From Nocardia neocaledoniensis (GTDB taxonomy: Bacteria > Actinomycetota > Actinomycetes > Mycobacteriales > Mycobacteriaceae), in the NCBI RefSeq assembly GCF_003182135.1, contig NZ_QGTL01000001.1, forward strand, positions 186,001 to 250,000: DNA of 64,000 bases. Reading direction: 5' to 3'. Below are positions 31,415 through 40,019 of the stretch, piece by piece; the stretch's first letter is position 1, and each line of letters begins with the position of its first letter. The notes under the pieces are model-generated. The model was not told where the DNA came from. It saw only the letters and a list, made by a program, of their open reading frames with translations, and did no database searches. The position numbers and the translations under genes are program-made.

Positions 31415-33186
31415 GACAACTCGCTTCCTCGATGGGTCTGCCAGAACTCGGCGAACGGGCCACCCGCTGCCGTGAGCTGAGCGGGTGCGCCGCGCTCGAC
31501 GATCACTCCGCCGTCGAGCAGGACGACGGTGTCGGCGTCGGCGATGGTCTCGTGTCGATGGGCGATGATCAGCACGGTGCGATCGCCCCGCCCGCTCGCC
31601 ACGGCACGGCGCAGGGCCTGTTCGGTGCGCGGGTCCGCGAAGGCGGTGGCCTCGTCGAGCACCAGGACGGGGGTGTCGGCGAGCAGGGCGCGGGCGAGCG
31701 CGAGGCGTTGCGCCTCACCACCGGACAGCCCGGCCTGCTCGCCGAGCACGGTGTCGTAGCCGTGCGGCAGCTCCAGGATCCGGTCGTGGATCTCCGCCCG
31801 CCGTGCCGCCTCGATCACCTGTGCCCGGTCGGCGTGCGGCACCGCGAGCGCGATGTTGTCGGCCACCGTGGCCCGCAGCAGCCGGACGTCCTGGAACACG
31901 AACGAGACCGACCGGTAGAGCCGCTGACCGCCGATCTCGCGCAGATCGACACCACCAAGGAGCACCGCGCCGTCGGTCGGGTCGAAGAACCGCAGAAGCA
32001 GTTGGGCGAGCGTGGATTTCCCGCTGCCGGAGGGCCCGACCAGCGCGGTCACGGTGCCCGGCTCGAGCACCAGGTCGATGCCACGCAGCACCTCGTGGGC
32101 GGGGTCGTAGCCGAACCGCACCTCGCGCAGCTCCACCCGGTGCCCGCGCGGCGGGACCGGCCGGGCGGGTTCGGGCAGCGGCGCGACGGCGAGCACGTCG
32201 CGGATCCGCCCGACCGCGCGGCCTGCCGCCTGCAGATCGTCGAAGCCGTGTCCGAGGGCCGCGACCGGCGCCGTGAGGCCGAGGCCGAGCAGCAGGAACG
32301 GCAGCAGATCGGCGGGTGCCAGCCCGCCCCGGGTGATCAGGGCGGTCCCGCCGATCAGCACGATCAGCAACACGAACGGCGGCGAGAGCGCCAGCTGCAT
32401 CCCCGCGGCGATCGGCGCGAGGCCGCGCACCCAGCGCAGGAAGGTGTCCGCGAATTCGTCGGCGGCCGTGCGGAATCGGCGGTGGGCGCGGTCGCCGCCG
32501 CCGAAGGCCTTGACCACCGCGATGCCCTGCACGAACTCCACCACCGAATCGGCGATGCGGCCCATCGCGGCGTCGAACTCGCGCTGTTCGCGTTCCCTGG
32601 CGGGCAGCATCAGCAGCGGCACGTGCGCCACCGCGAGCACCACCGGGACCAGCGTGATCAGCGTGAGCCGCCAGTCGACGGTGAGCAGATAGACCAGCGA
32701 GACCAGCGGCACCACGAACGCCGAGACCAGCTCGCCGGGCGCGTGCGCGAAGAACGGATGCACCGCGCTCACGTCGTCGCCGACCACCTTGGCCAGTTCG
32801 CCGGTCCGGCGCCGGGAGAACCAGCCGATCGGCACGCGCCCCAGGTGCGCGGCCAGCCTGCGCCGGAACGACAGCTGCACCCGGCTGTCGAGCACATGGC
32901 CGAGGCCGGAGGAGGCGGCGGTGAACACGAGCCGCACGAGCAGCCCGAGCGCGCCGATCGCCACGGCCGCCCACACCCGGTCCGCGTCGACCGGCCCCGG
33001 CGACAGCAGCAGCCGGCCCACCTCGACCACCGCGAGCAGCGGCGCCAACCCCGCGACCGCGCCGATGACCTGCAGGACCACCACGGTCACGAAGCCGGGG
33101 GCATGCGGGCGCACGAGTGTCGCGAGTCCCCCGGTGTCCGGCGGCGCGGACGGCACCGCCTGCTCGGCACGTTCGATTGTCGTCAT
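31411..33186 (-). CDS. ABC half-transporter (permease-ATPase fusion), first subunit; IrtA/YbtQ-like
   Basis: This 591-residue subunit has a membrane domain followed by an ATPase with Walker A GPSGSGKST, signature LSGGEAQRLALA and Walker B into VLDEATAFADPRTEQAL. The D-loop reads AFAD rather than the usual SALD, a variation I associate with IrtA and YbtQ-type siderophore transporters. Unlike mycobacterial IrtA it lacks the N-terminal siderophore-interaction (SIP) domain: the membrane domain begins by residue 30. Two 29-bp repeats lie upstream. A multidrug or lipid exporter is the main alternative. Confidence 0.8.
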   Translation of the reverse strand: MTTIERAEQAVPSAPPDTGGLATLVRPHAPGFVTVVVLQVIGAVAGLAPLLAVVEVGRLLLSPGPVDADRVWAAVAIGALGLLVRLVFTAASSGLGHVLDSRVQLSFRRRLAAHLGRVPIGWFSRRRTGELAKVVGDDVSAVHPFFAHAPGELVSAFVVPLVSLVYLLTVDWRLTLITLVPVVLAVAHVPLLMLPAREREQREFDAAMGRIADSVVEFVQGIAVVKAFGGGDRAHRRFRTAADEFADTFLRWVRGLAPIAAGMQLALSPPFVLLIVLIGGTALITRGGLAPADLLPFLLLGLGLTAPVAALGHGFDDLQAAGRAVGRIRDVLAVAPLPEPARPVPPRGHRVELREVRFGYDPAHEVLRGIDLVLEPGTVTALVGPSGSGKSTLAQLLLRFFDPTDGAVLLGGVDLREIGGQRLYRSVSFVFQDVRLLRATVADNIALAVPHADRAQVIEAARRAEIHDRILELPHGYDTVLGEQAGLSGGEAQRLALARALLADTPVLVLDEATAFADPRTEQALRRAVASGRGDRTVLIIAHRHETIADADTVVLLDGGVIVERGAPAQLTAAGGPFAEFWQTHRGSELS

Positions 33187-33200
33187 CGCACACCCCAGTT

Positions 33201-33229
33201 CAGAAAGTCACTGTCTGTAGCGAGTGACT
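33201..33229. promoter_or_regulatory. Operator-like repeat, copy 1 (TetR/ABC divergent region)
   Basis: A 29-base element holding a perfect 7-bp inverted repeat, AGTCACT-N10-AGTGACT (33206-33229). It matches copy 2 at 23 of 29 positions and lies 14 bases before the start of the first ABC gene. Confidence 0.6.
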
Positions 33230-33244
33230 CTACGATTCTCGTTT

Positions 33245-33273
33245 CAGACAGTCAATGTCTAGAGAGAGTTACT
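33245..33273. promoter_or_regulatory. Operator-like repeat, copy 2 (TetR/ABC divergent region)
   Basis: The second 29-base copy, 44 bp after the first and in the same orientation. Its arms, AGTCAAT and AGTTACT, are an imperfect version of the inverted repeat, so it may be the weaker site. It ends 18 bases before the TetR start. Confidence 0.58.
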
Positions 33274-33291
33274 TCCTGATAACCTGCTCGC

Positions 33292-33897
33292 ATGACCGGA
33301 CTTCGCGAACGGTGGCGGCTCAAGGCCATGCACACCGTCCAGGAACGCGCTCTCGACCTGTTCGACGAGAAGGGCTTCGCCGCGGTGACCATCGACGAGA
33401 TCGCGGCCGCCGCCGAGGTCTCCCCGTCGACGGTCTACCGGCTCTTCGGCACCAAGGAGGGCATCATCGTGGCCGACGAGTTCGACAATCTGAGCGATGC
33501 CGACCTCGAACGTGTCGTCGACGCGCGCGACCCCGTCGGCAGCCTGCTCGCCTCGGTCCGCGAGTACGAATCCGCGCCGGCCGCATCGGCTTCCGACGCG
33601 GCCGATCCGAGCCCGTGGCGACGTAGTCTGCGCTACCACTTCACCGAGCCCTCGGTGCGCCGCGCCGCCTACGCCTCGGCGGACCGGACGAGCCAGCGGC
33701 TCACTCCGGTACTCGCCGCGACCGGCCGATTCACCGAGGCGCAGGCCCGGGTCGCCACCAACGCGCTGATCTTCGGCTATCTCGCCGCGCTCGAGCAGTG
33801 GTTCCTCGACGGCGAGGACCGCTCCGTCGCCGAGTACGTCGAGGACGGCCTGCGCCCGCTGCGTGCCCTCTGGCCGACCGATGCCCCCGCGCGCTGA
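33292..33897 (+). CDS. TetR family regulator, probable repressor of the adjacent ABC pair
   Basis: The 201-residue regulator has an N-terminal HTH at about residues 13-58: MHTVQERALDLFDEKGF, then EVSPSTVYRLFGTKEGI. The C-terminal half contains a TetR ligand-domain of the type ending DRSVAEYVEDGLRPL. It is divergent from the ABC half-transporters, and two 29-bp repeats with inverted symmetry fill the gap of 105 bp, so it probably controls both itself and them. The ATG lacks a clear ribosome site. The inducer is unknown. Confidence 0.87.
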   Translation: MTGLRERWRLKAMHTVQERALDLFDEKGFAAVTIDEIAAAAEVSPSTVYRLFGTKEGIIVADEFDNLSDADLERVVDARDPVGSLLASVREYESAPAASASDAADPSPWRRSLRYHFTEPSVRRAAYASADRTSQRLTPVLAATGRFTEAQARVATNALIFGYLAALEQWFLDGEDRSVAEYVEDGLRPLRALWPTDAPAR

Positions 33898-33901
33898 CCG
33901 C

Positions 33902-34879
33902 TCAACGCGGGACCCGCGCCCGTTCTGCCAGGCGGTCCACGAGATGGGTGCGGATCTCCGCGCGCGCCGGCCGCGCCGCGGGGACCAGGCCCGGCATGCT
34001 CAGGAAGGCGTGCGTCGCCTCGGCGTGGCGGGTCAGCGTCACCGCCACGTTCGCCGCGCGCAGGCGGGCGGCGTAGGCGGGCGAGTGGTCCTCGAGGGTG
34101 TCGAGCCCGGCGGAGACGATCAGCGCGGGCGCGACCCCGGCGAGGTCGGGGTGGTACAGCGGCGAGATCGACGCCGGGTCGAACGACGGTGGCAGCGCGA
34201 TCCGCTGCGCGGCACGGCAATTGGCGGGCGTCGCGGTCGGGGCGTCGGCGTTCTCGCCGAACGACGGGTACTCGAAGGTGGCGTCGGTCCAGTCCAGCTG
34301 CGGGTTGATCAACACCTGGGTGCGCACCGCGCGACCCTGTGCCACGGCGTGGATCGCGGTGAGCGCCGCGAGGGTGGCGCCCGCGCTCGAGCCGAGCAGC
34401 GCGACCCGGTGCGGATCGATCCCCCACTGGTCGGCCCGGTCGACGAGGTGGGCGAACGCGTCGTAGGCGTCGTGCACCGGCGCGGGGACCGGATGTTCGG
34501 GCGCCAGCCGGTAGTCCACCGACACGACCACGGCGCCACAGCGCGCGGCCAGGTGGCTGAGCAGCCAGTCGTCCTGGACGGGCGTCCCGACGATCAGCCC
34601 GCCGCCGTGGAAGGCGAGGACCAACGGCAGCACGCCCTCGGCGCGGCGCGGCCGGTGGACGCGCACGTCGACCGCGCGCCCCGGCAGCTCGAGGGTCCGC
34701 GTCGAGATCAGCGCGCCCCGATCGGTCCTGCCGCGCACCACGGCGCCGAGTGGCGAGCGCAGCACCTTCGCCTGCGCCGCACGCAGTTCCACGAGATCGG
34801 CCGGGGTGATCGTGTCCCAGTCGGGTTCGGGACGGAGTGCGGCCAGAATCCGCATTCGCCGGGGAATGGTGCCTCGCAT
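33902..34879 (-). CDS. Alpha/beta hydrolase, hormone-sensitive lipase (HSL) family
   Basis: This 325-residue carboxylesterase-type enzyme has the HSL oxyanion motif HGGG in LVLAFHGGGLIVGTP, the nucleophile serine in GSSAGATLAAL, and a catalytic aspartate and histidine in SAGLDTLEDHSP and EATHAFLSMPG. It would hydrolyse short or medium acyl esters; the natural substrate is unknown. The start ATG has AGGAGG seven bases upstream, which overrides an ATG 11 codons earlier. It is convergent with TetR by four bases and divergent from an AraC regulator by fewer than 40 bases, which may control it. Confidence 0.87.
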   Translation of the reverse strand: MRGTIPRRMRILAALRPEPDWDTITPADLVELRAAQAKVLRSPLGAVVRGRTDRGALISTRTLELPGRAVDVRVHRPRRAEGVLPLVLAFHGGGLIVGTPVQDDWLLSHLAARCGAVVVSVDYRLAPEHPVPAPVHDAYDAFAHLVDRADQWGIDPHRVALLGSSAGATLAALTAIHAVAQGRAVRTQVLINPQLDWTDATFEYPSFGENADAPTATPANCRAAQRIALPPSFDPASISPLYHPDLAGVAPALIVSAGLDTLEDHSPAYAARLRAANVAVTLTRHAEATHAFLSMPGLVPAARPARAEIRTHLVDRLAERARVPR

Positions 34880-34893
34880 GACGGGTCCTCCTG

Positions 34894-35700
34894 ATGGATC
34901 GGTGTAGCGCAACGGTGCCAGCTGGGCCCGGCGGCGCGCTTTCGGAAACGTGCGGTCTCGCGCGGTCGCCGCTGGTCTGGATCCGTCCCGGCCATGCCGG
35001 CTATCTCGGGCGCGAGCTGGGCGTCGATCCGCATTCGACCTCGGTGGCGGTGCTGAGCGTGGGGCTGACCGGGCCGTTCGTCCTCGAGACCGCCACGCAC
35101 GGGGAGATCCGGACCCGCAGCGCGCTCGCTCCCGCGCGGGCGGTGCACCGGGTGAACTCGCGCGACGACCCGATCCTGCTGATGTTCGTCGATGTCGTCG
35201 ACTCGCCCGCGGCCGCGATCGCCGCCGAGATGACCAGCGCCGTCGGGCCTTTCGGGCTCGGGCACCGCCGCGAACGCGAGCTGATCGAGCTGTGCGCCGG
35301 CCCCGAGGTCGACCCGGACGCGATCTTCGGCCTGCTCGTCGCCGGCCGGACGCGGCCGGTCGATCCGCGGATCGACGCGGTGGCCGCGGCGATCCGCCTG
35401 CACCCTCGGCACACGTTCCGGGCCGAGCTGGTCGCCGCCCGGCTCGACCTGTCGACCTCGCATTTCCTGCGCCTGTTCGCCCAGCAGTGCGGGACGACCT
35501 TCCGCCGGTATCAGCAGTGGGCGAGAATGATCCACGCCCTGCGCGGCATGGCCGAGGGCCACGACCTCACCCGCTGCGCCGTCGACGCCGGCTTCGCCAC
35601 GCCGTCCCATTTCAGCGAGACGGTCCATCGGATGTTCGGCGCCCCGGTCAGCCGGCTGCTGCGCCACGACGTCCGTTTCGACGTCAGCCCGCCCGGCTGA
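34894..35700 (+). CDS. AraC family transcriptional regulator
   Basis: The protein is up to 268 residues long with a C-terminal AraC DNA-binding domain at about residues 165-262: ELVAARLDLSTSHFLRLFAQQCGTTFRRY, then DAGFATPSHFSETVHRMFGAPV. The N-terminal 150 residues look like a cupin-type sensor domain but carry no clear ligand motif. The start is uncertain: the ATG at 34894 is only 14 bases from the divergent hydrolase gene and overlaps its ribosome site on the other strand. A GTG at 34915 is equally plausible. The hydrolase is the natural target. Confidence 0.8.
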   Translation: MDRCSATVPAGPGGALSETCGLARSPLVWIRPGHAGYLGRELGVDPHSTSVAVLSVGLTGPFVLETATHGEIRTRSALAPARAVHRVNSRDDPILLMFVDVVDSPAAAIAAEMTSAVGPFGLGHRRERELIELCAGPEVDPDAIFGLLVAGRTRPVDPRIDAVAAAIRLHPRHTFRAELVAARLDLSTSHFLRLFAQQCGTTFRRYQQWARMIHALRGMAEGHDLTRCAVDAGFATPSHFSETVHRMFGAPVSRLLRHDVRFDVSPPG

Positions 35701-35783
35701 GCGCCGATTACCCCGGGCAGCGCCCGCCGAGCGCCTAGCATCGGGATGCTGAACGAATCGACGGCGGGCGAGGAGTGGGTGCG

Positions 35784-38009
35784 ATGGTGCGGAGTTCGCT
35801 CGACATGGACACGGCCTTCCGGACCGCGCTGACCGGGCTCGCGGTCTACGCCCGCTCCGACGCCACGCCCGCCCTCACCGCCGCCGACGCGCTCGACCTG
35901 TTCGAATCCCAGGCCACCAGCAGGCATCTCGACCTGGCGGCGCGACGGCTCGGCGCGGCGGGCAAGGGCTACTACAGCATCGGCTCGGCCGGGCACGAGG
36001 GCAATGCCGCGGTGGCCGCCGCGCTGCGGGTCGACGACCCGGCGCTGCTGCACTACCGATCCGGGGCGTTCTTCGTGCAGCGCTGCCGGCGGATTCCCGG
36101 CCTCGATCCCATCCGAGCCGTGCTGCTCGGCGTGGTCGCGGCGACGGCCGATCCGATCTCCGGCGGCAGGCACAAGGTGTTCGGCAGCAAGGCCGCCTCG
36201 ATCATTCCGCAGACCTCGACCATCGCCTCCCAGCTACCGCGCGCGGTCGGGCTGGCGTTCGCGCTGGATCGCGCGGCGCGCCACGGGATTCGGTGCCCGT
36301 GGCCCGCCGACGCGGTGGTGGTGTGCAGTTTCGGTGACGCCTCGGCCAACCATTCCACCGCGACCGGTGCGATCAACGCCGCGGTCCACGCGGCCGCGCA
36401 GGGCGTGCCGATGCCGATCGTGTTCGTCTGCGAGGACAACGGTCTCGGTATCAGCGTCCCCACTCCCCCGGACTGGATCGAGAGCGCCTACGGCCCCCGT
36501 CCCGGACTGACCTATCTGGCCGCCGACGGCTGCGACCTGCCCGACGCGCTCGGCGCCGCCGAAGACGCCGTCCAGCTGGCCCGCACCTGGCGGACCCCGG
36601 TGTTCCTGCACCTGCGCACGGTGCGCCTCGGCGGGCACGCGGGCTCCGATGTCGAGGCGGCCTATCGTGGTCCCGCAGAACTGGCCGCCGACCTGGCCCG
36701 GGATCCCTTGCTCGGCACGGCCCGCTATCTGCACACCACGGGTCTGGCCGAGGCACCGGAACTGCTCGACCGCTACGACCGTATCGGCGCCGAGGTACGC
36801 GCGGTGGCCGAGGAGGTCGTGCGCGAACCGCGCCTCGACTCCGCGGCGGCGGTGGTCGCCCCGCTCGCCCCCGCGCGGCCGGAGGTGGTGCGCGCGGACG
36901 TACTGCGGTCAGGCGCGTCGACCGAAACCGCCGGACCGGACGGGCGGCGCGCTGGATCGCAGGTGATCGAGGACAAGGCCGCCGGAGTCGCGGCGCCCCC
37001 ACCCGCGATGACACTCGCGCAGGCGATCAACCACACCCTCGGTGAGCTGCTGGCCAGAGATCCTGACGTCCTGGTCTTCGGCGAGGACGTCGGCCGCAAA
37101 GGCGGGGTCTACGGCGTGACCAAGGGACTGCGGAAGCGTTTCGGCGCGCGCCGGGTGTTCGACACGCTGCTCGACGAGCAGGCCGTCCTCGGCACCGCGC
37201 TGGGTACCGGACTGGCCGGCTTCGTGCCGATCCCCGAGATCCAGTACCTCGCCTACGTGCACAACGCGGCCGACCAGATCCGTGGCGAGGCGGCGACCTT
37301 GTCGTTCTTCTCGAACGGGCAGTACCGCAATCCGATGGTGGTGCGCATCGCCGGACTCGCCTACCAGAAGGGTTTCGGCGGCCACTTCCACAACGACGAT
37401 TCGCTGGCGGCGCTGCGCGACATTCCCGGTCTCGTGCTGGCGGTGCCCGCGCGCGCCGACGATGCCGCGGCCATGCTGCGCACGTGTGTCTCCGCGGCCA
37501 GGGTGGACGGGCGGGTGTGCCTGTTCGTCGAGCCGATCGCGCTGTACCACACCAGGGATCTGCGTCCCGGGGACGAATCCTGGCTCGCCGCACCGGCTTC
37601 CGAGCACGTCCCGATCGGCAGCGCGCGCGTCTACGGCGAGGGCGCCGACCTCACGATCGTCACCTTCGGCAACGGCGTGCCCATGTCGCTACGGACGGCG
37701 GACCGCTTGGCCGCGCAGGGCGTCCACGCCAGGGTGCTCGATCTGCGCTGGCTCAACCCGCTACCGGTCGAGGATCTGCTCCAGCACGCGGAAGCGACCG
37801 GCCGCGTGCTCGTCGCCGACGAGACCCGGCGCGGCGGTGGCGTCTCCGAATCGGTGTACGCGGCGCTGATCGACGCGGGGTATCGGGGTGCACTCGCGCG
37901 CGTCACCAGCGCGGACAGCTTCATCCCGCTCGGACCGGCCGCGGACACCGTCCTGCTGGGCGAGGCCGACATCGAGGCGGCCGCGCTGCGCGTGACACAG
38001 CCTGGCTGA
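35784..38009 (+). CDS. Fused alpha/beta E1 component of a 2-oxoacid dehydrogenase
   Basis: A 741-residue TPP enzyme joining E1-alpha (about residues 25-330) and E1-beta (about 410-735) through an Ala/Pro-rich linker. The alpha part has the TPP motif FGDASANHSTATGAINAA ending in VCEDNGLGIS, with Asp-Asn where most E1-alpha proteins have Asn-Asn. The beta part begins MTLAQAINHTLGELLARDPDV and contains FGEDVGRKGGVYGVTKGL. Family enzymes decarboxylate branched-chain or other 2-oxoacids and hand the acyl group to an E2, but no E2 or E3 gene is in this window. The ATG at 35784 is favoured by AGGAG eight bases upstream over a GTG three codons earlier. Confidence 0.85.
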   Translation: MVRSSLDMDTAFRTALTGLAVYARSDATPALTAADALDLFESQATSRHLDLAARRLGAAGKGYYSIGSAGHEGNAAVAAALRVDDPALLHYRSGAFFVQRCRRIPGLDPIRAVLLGVVAATADPISGGRHKVFGSKAASIIPQTSTIASQLPRAVGLAFALDRAARHGIRCPWPADAVVVCSFGDASANHSTATGAINAAVHAAAQGVPMPIVFVCEDNGLGISVPTPPDWIESAYGPRPGLTYLAADGCDLPDALGAAEDAVQLARTWRTPVFLHLRTVRLGGHAGSDVEAAYRGPAELAADLARDPLLGTARYLHTTGLAEAPELLDRYDRIGAEVRAVAEEVVREPRLDSAAAVVAPLAPARPEVVRADVLRSGASTETAGPDGRRAGSQVIEDKAAGVAAPPPAMTLAQAINHTLGELLARDPDVLVFGEDVGRKGGVYGVTKGLRKRFGARRVFDTLLDEQAVLGTALGTGLAGFVPIPEIQYLAYVHNAADQIRGEAATLSFFSNGQYRNPMVVRIAGLAYQKGFGGHFHNDDSLAALRDIPGLVLAVPARADDAAAMLRTCVSAARVDGRVCLFVEPIALYHTRDLRPGDESWLAAPASEHVPIGSARVYGEGADLTIVTFGNGVPMSLRTADRLAAQGVHARVLDLRWLNPLPVEDLLQHAEATGRVLVADETRRGGGVSESVYAALIDAGYRGALARVTSADSFIPLGPAADTVLLGEADIEAAALRVTQPG

Positions 38010-38020
38010 CAACGAAGGAA

Positions 38021-38048
38021 CGCCCCACCGGCGCGGACCGGCGGGGCG
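38021..38048. terminator. Terminator between the E1 gene and secG
   Basis: CGCCCCACCGG and CCGGCGGGGCG pair over 11 bases with one G-T type mismatch, between converging genes. Confidence 0.6.
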
Positions 38049-38061
38049 CAGGCGCACGAAC

Positions 38062-38304
38062 TCAGGCGAACTTGATCTCCAGGCCGATGCCGAGGATCGA
38101 GATCAGCCAGACGAGGCCGACGAAGATGGTGACCCGGTCGAGGTTCTTCTCGACGACGGTGGAGCCGGACAGGCTCGACTGCACGCCGCCACCGAACAGG
38201 CTGGACAAGCCGCCACCCTTGGCGCGGTGCAGCAGCACCAGCAGCACCAACAGCACGCTGGTGATCACAAGGAGGATATCGAGGAACAGCGACATGGCGT
38301 CCAT
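38062..38304 (-). CDS. secG: SecG, preprotein translocase subunit
   Basis: This 80-residue protein is the small SecG subunit of the SecYEG channel. It has two hydrophobic helices (LDILLVITSVLLVLLVLL and a C-terminal VGLVWLISILGIGLEI) around a glycine-rich loop containing KGGGLSSLFGGGVQSS, the SecG hallmark. As in mycobacteria it lies on the same side as the tpiA operon, but here an MFS gene and a lipoprotein gene have come between them. Confidence 0.93.
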   Translation of the reverse strand: MDAMSLFLDILLVITSVLLVLLVLLHRAKGGGLSSLFGGGVQSSLSGSTVVEKNLDRVTIFVGLVWLISILGIGLEIKFA

Positions 38305-38329
38305 CCTATGGGGTCGACGCCGGATGGGT

Positions 38330-39925
38330 CTAACCAGGCTCGACCGCCACCAGGTGGGACACCGTCTCCGGTCCCGCCGACCAGTGCGCGACGGTCTGCT
38401 CGATCTCCCGGTCGCGCGCGGTCAGCCGCACCTGGTGCTGGTGCATGTGTTCGGCCCAGGACCGCACGACGAACGCCTCGACGAACCGGTCGAGGATGCC
38501 GACGTCACGGTAGAGCCGCCATTCCATCGCGCCTGTCCGCTGCCTGGACCGCCCGACCAGGGCCATCGCCTCGGTGAACGCGGCGACGTCGGCGGGCGGC
38601 ACATCGTAGCCGCGCATCACCAGCACCGGCCCGTCCATGGGATCCGGCTCGACCACGAGCTGCGGTTCGGGCCAGAACGCCGCCGGGGACAGGTCGATGT
38701 CCTCCACGTTGTGCCAGATCGGCCACCAGAGCGTGCTCACCGCGCAGCAGGCCAGCAGCACGGCGGCGATCAGCAGCGCCGCCACCGCGCCGTACGCGCC
38801 GGCGACCAGACCCCACAGCAGCGAACCGATGGCCTGCCCGCCCATGAACACCAGCATGTACACCGACAGCCCACGTGCGCGCACCCACGCGGGCAACAGC
38901 AACTGCATCGTCGAGTTCAGGGTCGACATGGCCAGCAGCCACGCCAGACCCGCGCCGACCAGCAGCACCAGCACGATCGGCACGCTCGGCACCAGCGCCG
39001 TCGCCACCGCGCCGAGCCCGAACAGCACCGCGGCCAGGGCCAGGCGCTGGGTCGGGGTGAACAGCACCCGCAGCCGGGACAGGCCCAGCGCCCCGCACAC
39101 CGCGCCCAACCCGAGCGCGCCGAGCAGCAGACCGTAGCCGTCGGAGGCCAGCCCGAGCCGGTCGTGTGCGATCACCGGCAGCAGCGACCACACCGCGCTC
39201 GCGGGCGCGATGAACAGGATCGCGCGGAACAGCACCCGCCGGATCGCGGGCGCGGCGCGAATGAACCGGGTGCCAGCCTGCAGCGCGGCGAGCGGGCGCT
39301 CGGTGGGCAGGGTGCGCGGCCGGGTCGGCCACTTCGACACCACCAGCACCGCGACGATCCCGACGAACGACAGCGTGTTGAAGGCGAACACCACGGTCGG
39401 TCCGGCGATCGAGACGATCACACCCGCCACCGCCGGCCCGACCGCCCTGCCGATGTTGACGCTCATGCTGCCCAGCGCCGCGGCGGAGGTGATCTGGTCG
39501 CGGGGCACCAGTTCCGGCTGGATCGCCTGCCACGCGGGCGCCGTGAGCGCCTGCCCGCAGCCGAGCAGGAACAGCAGGGTCAACAGGACCGCGGGGGTCG
39601 TGTGGCCGGTGGCGGTGAACACCGTGAGAGTCAGCGAGGCCAGTGCCATGCCGGACTGCGCGCCCAGGAGCAGTCTGCGCCGGTCGACCAGGTCGGCCAG
39701 CACGCCCGACGGGATCGACAGCAACATGACGGGCAAGGCCAGCGCGGTCTGCACGAACGACACCAGCGCCGCCGCGTTCGGCGCGTCGACCAGGATCCAC
39801 TGGGCGCCGACCGTCTGCATCCACGTGCCCAGATTCGACACCAGCTGCGCGATCCACAGCGCCCGGAACACCGGCGACCGCAACGGCGCCCACGTCGACA
39901 CCGGTCCCGTCGCCACGCTCGTCAC
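38330..39925 (-). CDS. MFS transporter with C-terminal soluble domain
   Basis: A 531-residue major facilitator protein of the MFS_3/EntS-like type, with 12 predicted helices in the first 410 residues. DLVDRRRLLLGAQ in the 2-3 loop is the family motif. About 110 soluble residues follow; VLVMRGYDVPPADVAAFTEAM and EHMHQHQVRLTARDREIE look like a small ferredoxin-like or monooxygenase-like domain, as in related actinobacterial proteins. Substrate is unknown. The start is the GTG at 39925; an in-frame start 13 codons upstream is possible. Confidence 0.78.
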   Translation of the reverse strand: MTSVATGPVSTWAPLRSPVFRALWIAQLVSNLGTWMQTVGAQWILVDAPNAAALVSFVQTALALPVMLLSIPSGVLADLVDRRRLLLGAQSGMALASLTLTVFTATGHTTPAVLLTLLFLLGCGQALTAPAWQAIQPELVPRDQITSAAALGSMSVNIGRAVGPAVAGVIVSIAGPTVVFAFNTLSFVGIVAVLVVSKWPTRPRTLPTERPLAALQAGTRFIRAAPAIRRVLFRAILFIAPASAVWSLLPVIAHDRLGLASDGYGLLLGALGLGAVCGALGLSRLRVLFTPTQRLALAAVLFGLGAVATALVPSVPIVLVLLVGAGLAWLLAMSTLNSTMQLLLPAWVRARGLSVYMLVFMGGQAIGSLLWGLVAGAYGAVAALLIAAVLLACCAVSTLWWPIWHNVEDIDLSPAAFWPEPQLVVEPDPMDGPVLVMRGYDVPPADVAAFTEAMALVGRSRQRTGAMEWRLYRDVGILDRFVEAFVVRSWAEHMHQHQVRLTARDREIEQTVAHWSAGPETVSHLVAVEPG

Positions 39926-40019
39926 CCGCCGAGCATATCCCCGGCGATCGGGTCGCGACGCCACGCGAGACCGCGCGCACCACGACCGGGCACGACGCCG
40001 GTCGCACTACGATGGCCCC

